A DNA stretch of 64,000 nucleotides, from positions 62,001 to 126,000 of the forward strand of contig QRDG01000934.1 of NCBI GenBank assembly GCA_012064385.1, read 5' to 3'. Both the position numbers and the translations under genes were made by a program. The DNA is from Puccinellia tenuiflora (taxonomy: Eukaryota; Streptophyta; Magnoliopsida; Poales; Poaceae). The notes beneath the pieces are model-generated. The model saw only the letters and a program-made list of their open reading frames with translations, ran no database searches and had not been told where the DNA came from. Of the stretch, positions 57,642 through 64,000 are shown one piece after another. How positions within the stretch are numbered: the stretch's first letter is position 1; each line of letters begins with the position of its first letter.

Positions 57642-58092
57642 TGTTAGCCTTAATCTTGACTTGCAGGACGTGGCTAAGCTGATCCGGTGCTTGTGGGCTG
57701 TTAGTGCATGGCGTGCATGCGGCCGTGGCGAGTGGAGCAGCTGAGTCCTGGCGTCGTGTGAGTCGCGCTGGTAGTGCGGCCGGGTTAGTTGGTTAGCTTT
57801 GTGCATGTAGCTAGTGTTGTGGTAGTTAGTACGTGCGTGAGGTGTGTGTGTGTGCTAGCCTGGGTATAAATACCCCTCCCCATGTACTGATCGAAGCACC
57901 GGAGTTGAGCACCATGTAGCCAGTTCAAGAGAAAAAAGATTCGGGCGTTCGTGCGCCCTCGGCGGCATTCGTGCCGGCCCGTGAAAAATCCTTGTGTCCA
58001 CTGTTCATCTTCCTCCTCCTCCGTCTGTGTGATGTGAGCTGAGAGTGAGAGATAGAGGAGAGGTAGCTAGGGTTGCCGTTCTGGCAACAACA
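57642..58092 (+). repeat. Array LTR4 (451 bp)
   Basis: Carries a version of the extra segment seen in LTR1 (18 bp more than LTR2/3) plus one extra CTC. It ends at the right copy of the gaatc target duplication, with no primer site after it. Confidence 0.9.
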
Positions 58093-58156
58093 GAATCGCA
58101 GCTCCACCCCAAACCCTAGCCCAGCTTTGGCGATCAAGGCTCGGCATTTGGCGTCC

Positions 58157-58350
58157 ATGGCAGCGGCGGCGGCGGCGCGTCACGACGACCTGCTGGACTA
58201 CGCTCAACAGATGTTGCCGGCCAACAAGCCGCGGCCCTCACCCACGCCGGCGTCCTCTGGGTTGGACCGTCGGCAAGCGCATCTGGGCGCCGCGAATGAC
58301 TCCGGCTCCGGCCATCAACCTCCTCCTCGTTCCCCATATCCTTCATGGAG
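58157..58350 (+). CDS. Exon-like segment of a gene within the CACTA element
   Basis: The ATG at 58157 opens MAAAAAARHDDLLDYAQQML … with high GC at third positions, ending at a GTAAAC splice-donor-like site (about 58351). Without splicing, a stop follows at 58352. I do not recognise the protein. Together with the leader-like DNA at 53830-54128 it looks like the first exon of a cellular gene captured by the transposon, or the start of a transposon gene. No continuous downstream frame was assembled, so function is unlikely. Confidence 0.4.
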
Positions 58351-58399
58351 GTAAACCTTGGTTTGTTGTCGTGCAGGTTGCGGGGTTGTGGACGGACGA

Positions 58400-59690
58400 G
58401 GCGAGCCTTCTTTGACCGGCTGTAGTCAGCCCAGGCTGCTGCTGCGGGCGCCCAGGCTGCAGGCTGCTGCTGCGGCCGACACCCTCACCTCCCATGGCAG
58501 GAGCTGCACGGATGAGTTGCTGTGGGAGATAGAGTGATCGAGCGGGAGGGTTTGCGCGGCTCGCCGGCCGGTACCCATCGTCTGCACTTGAGGAACTGCC
58601 CCGCCATCATTCTTCTCACGCCATCGATGCCTCCCCCTGTCGTCTCCAAATCCAGCCGCTCCAGGTACGCTTCATCAATGATTTTCCTTTTCTGATGCTA
58701 CTTTCTTGTCCGTGGATGTGATTTCCCATGAGACTTTGCTAAGCTAGTACACTAATGAACTTGAACAGTTTTATATTTCTGTTGGTGGTTTGAGTTTGAA
58801 GAATTTCAGTAAGGATGGCCATAACTTGGTTTCTTGCAATAGTATGAAGTTCAGATGCATTAGATGGTCATTTGGTGAAATATCAATACTTGATTTCTTG
58901 CTTGTCAGTACCTTGTGGTGTTGGCAGTAGCTGAGAAGGGAAATTGGCGTTTGCTTCTCATGGAGTACAAACTTGATTGCTAGCAGTAGCTTTCTTGTGC
59001 TTGTGTAACAGTGCTTGCTTGTGTAATTTCGGACTCCCTCCTGTTGCAACAGCAGATACTTGCATTTTCTTGTTTTATTTCTTGTTTGCTTGAATAAACT
59101 TGTTTATGGAGTACTGTAATCTGCTTGTGCAAGCACTACTTTTTCAGCAAGTGACTACTCCTTGCTTGTGCAAGCACTACTGGGCACATGCTCAATTAAA
59201 TTGAAGTACTCCAATAACAACACACAAATAACAGCACCTACAACAAGAAATAAAATACAAATTTTACTTAAATGTGCTAGGAAACTTGCTAGGGAAACTT
59301 TCAGTTCAAGTTAGCTTGCTTGGCAACTAGTGCTTGATGTTCTCTTTGTTACTGAAACTTACTCCATTTAAATTGACAGTACTGCATTTAAATTGCTACT
59401 GCTACTATTCCTTCAAAGTACTCTATTCTATTCTAGCTTGTGCTGTTATGTTCGTAGGTTCACTTAGGAAGTACTCTAGCTGATACGTTAAGACATACAT
59501 TTTTACTTAATAATGTTAGTACTTCTTCTATCTGTTTACTGGCTCAGATTCAGATTCTGAAGAAGTGTTCTGGTACTTGTTCTCTCTTGGCAACTCTCTG
59601 TTGTGCAATATTTGTATTTCTTGTCCACTATTTTGCAGCCAGCATAGTATTTATCCATGCCATCTTTCTGATGCGGATACTTTCTTTGTC
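58400..59690 (+). other. Intron-like region within the CACTA element
   Basis: T-rich sequence without convincing coding frames, between two exon-like segments. Repeated cttgcttgtg / cttgcttg motifs occur at about 59010-59170. It may be intron sequence of the captured gene. Confidence 0.35.
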
Positions 59691-59693
59691 CAG

Positions 59694-59780
59694 GATACCA
59701 CTTCTATAATAGTTCAGTCTTCCAAGAAAGAGGAATCTAGTGATAGCTCAGATACTGATGCAGATTCAAATTCTGATGCA
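59694..59780 (+). CDS. Internal exon-like segment, acidic Ser-rich, 29 codons
   Basis: A CAG acceptor and a GTAACT donor bracket 87 nt that are open in one phase and encode DTTSIIVQSSKKEESSDSSD followed by TDADSNSDA. Acidic Ser/Asp runs of this type occur in nucleolar phosphoproteins (Nopp140/SRP40) and many other nuclear proteins, so the family cannot be fixed. Its length (a multiple of three) and splice sites suggest a real, captured exon. Confidence 0.4.
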
Positions 59781-60237
59781 GTAACTGTTCTGTTACTTGC
59801 TTTATTCGGTCACTTATTTGATGTGCAATGTTTAGAACTTCTGTTCAATGTTTTGCTGGCTCGTCAAAATACACGACAAATTCTACTATTTATCTCTCCC
59901 TAGATTACCATGATCCTCATCTTTGTTTCAATGCTTGCTTGTCACCATTGAATTTGAACATAGGTTCTGTGCGAGAAGTGTAATTGTGAACCTCCTCTTG
60001 CAGTAGTGTATCTAAAATTGAAAATTTTCACTATGTAAACAGCAATTATCTTGTGATAAATCTGTACACTATTGTTTTCTTTACATCTTGTTGGTAAATA
60101 AAATTGATCTTGGGATGTGGTTGATAAAGAACAACCTATGGAGACGTGCATGTGATGTAATATCTTTTATGTGCTAATTTGTTTATTTGTTAGTAAAGGC
60201 AAATAATTGTGGTTTCATTTTTTTTGTCCTGTTAATC

Positions 60238-60603
60238 CTATATGCCGAGCGTATACGCTCGGCATACAGCGAGCGTATACGGTCGGCATACACTGCGACC
60301 GGGGAGCTCTCAGCAGCTGCCACGTGTCCAAAGTATGCCGAGCGTATACGCTTGGCATACAGTGCTGCCATGCCGTTAGACGGACGTTTCCGTCAACGTG
60401 TTTACCGAGCGCAGCTTTGCCGAAGGCCAACTCCTTACGCTTGGCATACACCTATATGCCGAGCGTGTTCGTTTGCCGAGTGTTTCCATGGCATATGCCG
60501 AGCAGGAGTATGCCGAGCGCGCTTTGCCGAGCGTAACGCTCGGCATACGTATATGCCGAGCGTTTTTTCCCTTTGCCGAGGGTTTTTGGCACTCGGCAGA
60601 ATT
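60238..60603. repeat. CACTA right subterminal repeat array
   Basis: More than a dozen tgccgagcg / cgctcggcata motifs in both orientations, mirroring the left array; palindromic pairs such as gccgagcgtatacgctcggc (60244-60263). Confidence 0.88.
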
Positions 60604-60619
60604 TTCGTTATCTGTAGTG

Positions 60620-61238
60620 AACGGGTCTATAGATATTTCCATTTGTCAAATCCAAGCCTTTTTCTCTTGAATATATTGTAGACTCTAGTATTTATTCAAA
60701 AAAATCCATGTATGAAACAAACAAATGAAGCTACTAAACTAAACCAACAAATTTCGTTCCAAACCTCGACAATATACGGATTGCGTGCTGGTCAATTAGT
60801 GTGGGAGCAGGTGATTGAAATATTCATTTTTTTGAGTTAACCTTTTAAAAATGTAGTTTAAGGAATCCTTACAATTTGGAAATATTGTTACTTTCAGCTT
60901 TGAGTGTAAGAAACTAATTGGTCTGAATAGCACTCAACCAAGAATTTCTAACTGTTATTGAGCAGTAAAATTACGTCTTTCACATAAAAAGGCTCCCGGA
61001 CCTAAAACAAATTCTAGAACACATAGAAGATGTGCATAACATTATATGAAAAGAAGAGTAGCATACATAAATTGCAACGCAGCAAGCTAGCATTACTCCT
61101 GAAAAACTACTCTGGATAACCTCAGATTGCTCCTGAACCTGACAATGAGAACCAAAAATAGAGAGGGTTACAAGGTTGGAGAGGAAGGGATCGGGAGATG
61201 CGCTTGTGCGCACATCCACCTCTTCCCCGTGTTCTTGA
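60620..61238. other. Spacer between two CACTA elements
   Basis: It begins with the right AAC duplication and the rest of the target repeat (gggtctatagatatttcc). No gene is seen; the minus-strand frame at 60980-61219 has no recognisable domain. Confidence 0.5.
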
Positions 61239-61282
61239 CACTAGTAGAAAACGGACCTTTCGTCCAGAGCAAGATTTTGCTC

Positions 61283-61500
61283 TAGTCCCGGATGAATTTG
61301 GAACCGGGACTAGAGGGGGGCTCTAGTCCCGGTTCATCGGCTACGAGGCCAGCAGCCTCTAGTCCCGGGTCGTGGGAGAGCTCTAGTCCCGGTTCGTTAT
61401 ACGAACCGGGACTAAAGGGTTGGGGCAGGCCGCAGCTGCCGTGGGGTCCAGCACGAGACCCTTTAGAACCGGTTCGTAACACGAACCGGATCTAAAGGTT
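61283..61500. repeat. Subterminal repeats of the second CACTA element
   Basis: About eight copies of ctctagtcccggttc or its complement (gaaccgggactaga). The motif differs completely from the gccgagcg motif of the first CACTA element, so the two belong to different families. Confidence 0.85.
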
Positions 61501-62173
61501 TCCCTATATCATCTCCTACCCCCAAGCTCCATTTTTCCTGCTCGAGAGCACACTCCATTTTTGCTCTCTTTCCTCTACCGAGCTCGAGTTAATCCCCATT
61601 TTTCCCCCACCATTTGTCAAGATATTGGCGCCACCCATCTATCCAAGGGTCAGCAACTTCATCATTTATTCCGGCGGCATTGCAAGTTTAGCTCATTTTG
61701 TTGCTAAAATTTAGCTCATATCATTTTTGTATTGCTAGCTAGGTGTTTGATGAAATGCCAACTTAGAGAGTTCATTTGTTTTATATATGCAATTTGAGCT
61801 CTAAATTAAATTATGATTTGTAGGTTTTAGTGTCGTCCCGTCCCCTTCCTCACCGTTGTCGATCACCCGCGCCGCCCTGTCGCCGGCACCACCTTGGTTA
61901 GTTTCTTGTTTTTATCTTTTTTTTAAGAAAAATTCTTACTTGTATGATTTAGATGCATAGTTATTAGTTGTATAGGTTTTTTTTACTTTTATGACTGTTT
62001 GTTATATGTATAGTGTCATGGTTTTGATATCCGTCCCCGTCGGCCCTCGTCCGGTCTATGATTCATATGTGGTATATTATCTTTTATAATTATTTGTTTA
62101 ATTTCGTGTTTATAACAATTATGCCGAACAACACTTGACATATATATATATATATATATATATTCTTATCTAG

Positions 62174-62479
62174 GAGGTAGTTGAACCGGAAATTCCAACC
62201 GACTCTCTTGTTGAGATGCTAAATTTATTTGAAAAAGAAAACAATAATTTGAAAGAAAAATTGAAAAGAAGTGAAGAAGAGAAGATGGAATTGGAGTTGT
62301 ATCTTGCCGATGTCGTCCATGATCACAAGATCAAGATGGATGCAATGCGCTTGAAGATAAAAAACATTAGAAACTATGCCATTAATAGAGAGGCTTGGTA
62401 TCATTATGATGTTGGATCAATGGTTACCTTAGTTGCGATTTTGATCGCATTTGTTGTTGTATTTAAATGCATTACATAG
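62174..62479 (+). CDS. Coiled-coil protein with C-terminal membrane segment (CACTA-encoded)
   Basis: An exon-like frame opens after a TAG acceptor (62171-62173) with EVVEPEIPTDSLVEM; the first ATG is at 62216. The Lys/Glu-rich helix (EKENNNLKEKLKRSEEEKME) is a probable coiled coil, and the last ~20 residues (MVTLVAILIAFVVVFKC) form a membrane segment. Similar small proteins occur upstream of the transposase in grass CACTA elements; their role is unknown. The upstream exon was not defined. The frame is uninterrupted from the acceptor to the stop at 62477. Confidence 0.65.
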   Translation, partial: EVVEPEIPTDSLVEMLNLFEKENNNLKEKLKRSEEEKMELELYLADVVHDHKIKMDAMRLKIKNIRNYAINREAWYHYDVGSMVTLVAILIAFVVVFKCIT

Positions 62480-62670
62480 TTTAATTGTATGTTAATTTCA
62501 ATGTATGTTTTAATTATGAGAACTATGTATTACATTTGGTCACTACTCTACTTTGGTTTTAATGTGATGAACTTGTATTGATTAATTTGGTCACTTCTCT
62601 GTTCATGATGTTGTGTGTAATGATGTTTTCCCTTCTTATGGAAAAAAGGTGATCGATGAACCGGCAATAG

Positions 62671-62922
62671 ATGTACGATGACCGACTACCTATCGAGTAC
62701 ATTCAAGGCCTGCGATCTTTTCTCAATGTGGCTGAGGCAAACACGCAGAATGGTTTTATGTGTTGTCCATGTCGTGTCTGTCGGAATGAGAAGGATTACT
62801 CTTCCTCAAAAACCCTTCACATCCACCTTATTAAGTCTGGTTTCATGTCCGGCTATAATTGTTGGACCAAGCACGGAGAAAGAGGGGTAATGATGGAAGA
62901 CACGAAAAGAAGAGAACGATGA
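62671..62922 (+). pseudogene. Transposase-associated domain (N-terminal part of TNPD)
   Basis: MYDDRLPIEYIQGLRSFLNV … CPCRVC … HLIKSGFMSGYNCWTKHGER has the Cys/His layout of the transposase-associated domain (CPC..C.N … HL…GF..GY..W..HGE) that precedes the catalytic region of CACTA transposases. The frame ends at 62920; the expected continuation (ENDENYNSMFPEYGGNA) is in another frame and a second shift near 62968 is needed to reach the downstream open frame, so the gene is frameshifted between domain and catalytic part, unless splicing corrects it. Confidence 0.8.
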
Positions 62923-63000
62923 AAACTATAATTCTATGTTCCCTGAATACGGTGGTAATGCAAGGGGGGAGCTGAGGATGAAGAGACACCAGATGAGCCC

Positions 63001-64000
63001 ATGATAGATGATGATCTTCGTCGGGCCATCATTGATGCACAGAGAGAAGCAGAAAGTGCAAATGAGAAGTTTAAGTTGGAGCGCATGTTAGAGGATCACA
63101 AAAAAAAGTTGTGCCCAACTTGCGAAGATGGCAACACAAAGCTCGGTACCACACTGGAATTGCTGCAATGGAAGGCAGAGACTGGTTTATCTGACATGGG
63201 ATTTGAGAAGTTAATGAAAATAATGAAGAAGAAGCTTCCAAAGGATAATGAATTGTCTGACAGTACGTATGAAGCAAAGAAGGTTCTCTGCCCTCTAGGA
63301 TTAGATGTGCAGAAGATACATGCATTCATTAATGATTGCATCCTCTACCGTGGTGAGGAGTACGAGAATAAGAATGAATACCCGGTATGCGGTGCATTGC
63401 GATATAAGATCAGACGAGATGACACTGGTGATGTTGAGGGCCAGCCCCCCAGGAAGAGGGTTCCTGCCAAGGTGATGTGGTATGCTCCTATAATACCACG
63501 GTTAAAACGTTTGTTCATAAACAAAGAGCATGCCAAGTTATTGCGATGGCACAAAGAAGACCGCAAGAAAGACGAGATGTTGAGACACTCCGCTGATGGG
63601 TCACAGTGGAGAAAAATCGATAGAGAGTACAAGGACTTTGCAGATGACGCTAGAAACTTAAGGTTTGGTCTAAGTACAGATGGCATGAATCCTTTTGGGG
63701 AGCAGAGCTGCAGTCATAGCACCTGGCCTGTAACTCTATGTATCTATAACCTTCCTCCTTGGTTGTGCATAAAGCGGAAGTTCATTATGATGCCAGTGCT
63801 GATCCAAGGCCCGAAGCAACCCGGCAACGACATTGATGTGTACCTAAAGCCACTAGTTGAAGAACTTTTACAGTTGTGGGGCGAAAAAGGTGTACGTGTG
63901 TGGGATGAGCACAAACAGCAGGAATTTGACCTACAAGCGCTGCTCTTCGTAACCATTAATGATTGGCCTGCTCTTAGTAACCTTTCAGGACAGACAAACA
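63001..64000 (+). CDS. CACTA transposase TNPD (Transposase_21), partial at window end
   Basis: The frame is open from 62959 to the window end; the first ATG is at 63001 (MIDDDLRRAIIDAQREAESA). Conserved blocks: KLCPTCEDGN, LLQWKAETGLSDMGFEKLM, VMWYAPIIPRLKRLFINK, LLRWHKEDRKKDEMLRHSAD, RNLRFGLSTDGMNPFGEQSC, FIMMPVLIQGPKQPGNDIDV and FVTINDWPALSNLSGQTN. These are hallmark blocks of the TNPD-type catalytic domain; STDGMNPF carries the first catalytic Asp. The protein would cut the element at its CACTA ends. About 333 codons are visible, uninterrupted; the normal protein is much longer. Confidence 0.92.
   Translation, partial: MIDDDLRRAIIDAQREAESANEKFKLERMLEDHKKKLCPTCEDGNTKLGTTLELLQWKAETGLSDMGFEKLMKIMKKKLPKDNELSDSTYEAKKVLCPLGLDVQKIHAFINDCILYRGEEYENKNEYPVCGALRYKIRRDDTGDVEGQPPRKRVPAKVMWYAPIIPRLKRLFINKEHAKLLRWHKEDRKKDEMLRHSADGSQWRKIDREYKDFADDARNLRFGLSTDGMNPFGEQSCSHSTWPVTLCIYNLPPWLCIKRKFIMMPVLIQGPKQPGNDIDVYLKPLVEELLQLWGEKGVRVWDEHKQQEFDLQALLFVTINDWPALSNLSGQTN

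Larger units (their letters stand above)
54129..58092 (+). mobile_element. Tandem array of a small non-autonomous LTR retrotransposon: 4 LTRs, 3 internal domains
   Basis: LTR1 54129-54578, internal 54579-55320, LTR2 55321-55750, internal 55751-56491, LTR3 56492-56921, internal 56922-57641, LTR4 57642-58092. The whole array is flanked by one perfect 5-bp target duplication, gaatc (54124-54128 and 58093-58097). Each internal domain begins with a Met-tRNA primer site (tttggtatcagagcc; mutated to tttagtatcag in the first) and ends in a polypurine tract (gattaggggggacaa or similar). The internal domains are 720-742 bp, GC-rich and carry no gag or pol, so mobilisation would need proteins from elsewhere. 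The size is near that of TRIM/SMART elements. Confidence 0.9.
51738..60619. mobile_element. CACTA (En/Spm) transposon, 8882 bp, with nested insertions
   Basis: It starts CACTATAGGAAACCGCAAGA and its other end reads, as complement, CACTACAGATAACGAAAATT; both continue into a GCCGAGNGCC motif. Target duplication AAC flanks it (51735-51737 and 60620-60622). Subterminal regions (51750-52045 and 60238-60603) are packed with gccgagcg / cgctcggcat motifs in both orientations, the usual binding-site arrays of CACTA elements. Inside are 660-bp tandem repeats, gene-like exons and a nested LTR array. No TNPD transposase was found inside, so it is non-autonomous. Confidence 0.92.
61239..64000 (+). mobile_element. 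Second CACTA transposon, left end and transposase start (continues past the window)
   Basis: The terminus CACTAGTAGAAAACGGACCT is typical of CACTA elements; tga (61236-61238) would be its target duplication. The subterminal region 61283-61500 has repeated ctagtcccgg / ccgggactag motifs in both orientations. It encodes a coiled-coil/membrane protein (62174), a transposase-associated domain (62671) and the TNPD transposase (63001 onward). The right end lies outside the window. Confidence 0.9.

Noticed and set aside
54342..57744. Long reading frames (up to 280 codons) repeated in the LTR array on both strands
   Set aside because: They recur because the units are repeats. They are Arg/Ala-rich, run across LTR borders, overlap on both strands and show no domain; high GC content alone explains their length.
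1..64000. tRNA, rRNA or other structured RNA genes
   Set aside because: No cloverleaf-like or rRNA sequence was recognised by eye; the tggtatcagagcc sites are primer-binding sites, not tRNA genes. A tRNAscan or Infernal run would be needed to be sure.

Overview
This window reads as nuclear DNA of a grass, most likely a Triticeae species (wheat, Aegilops or barley relatives). The evidence is two intron-bearing plant genes (a remorin and a leucine-rich-repeat receptor kinase) in a background of nested transposons: a BARE/WIS/Angela-like Copia LTR, Sirevirus-like Copia elements, CACTA and Mutator elements, and fold-back MITEs. The family names are recalled, not searched. There are no bacterial operons, CRISPR arrays or recognisable tRNA/rRNA genes.

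Layout. 1-5784 is mostly intergenic, with one weak small reading frame. 5795-6208 is a Mutator-type MITE just upstream of a five-exon remorin gene (6695-9788, +). 11871-15390 (-) is a complete two-exon LRR receptor-like kinase; its upstream region carries a 1450-bp Mutator-like element with a perfect 9-bp target duplication (16241-17690). 17.8-21.6 kb holds a fold-back-like AT-rich element, a solo LTR (18794-20059) and low-complexity DNA. 21631-25601 is a BARE-like 5' LTR split by a roughly 2.1-kb insertion. 26.6-30 kb holds a GRF zinc-finger gene remnant and a second decayed gene fragment. 31313-33961 (-) is a broken mudrA-type Mutator transposase. 34022-47742 is a Sirevirus-like Copia region of two partial elements joined at a single N (37401): a 5' part (LTR plus gag) and a nearly complete element (LTR, gag, pol, additional ORF, LTR). 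47.7-51.7 kb holds an unrecognised interrupted reading frame, degenerate short repeats, another 9-bp-TSD MITE and a 175-bp tandem array.

51738-60619 is a complete CACTA transposon (3-bp TSD AAC; removing it and one TSD copy restores a motif also seen near 22.7 kb). It contains 660-bp tandem repeats, exon-like segments, and a nested 4-kb array of four LTRs and three internal domains of a small non-autonomous LTR retrotransposon, flanked by one TSD (GAATC). 61239 to the window end is a second CACTA element, with a coiled-coil/membrane reading frame, a transposase-associated domain and the start of a TNPD transposase.

The most unusual items are the multi-LTR array, whose outer two LTRs share a short insertion missing from the inner two; similar palindromic TATA contexts in three LTR families; and palindromic GC-rich repeat clusters in LTRs that recur upstream of the additional ORF. 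The two host genes look intact; nearly all other coding sequence is transposon-derived and broken. All calls were made by eye, without alignment or database search.
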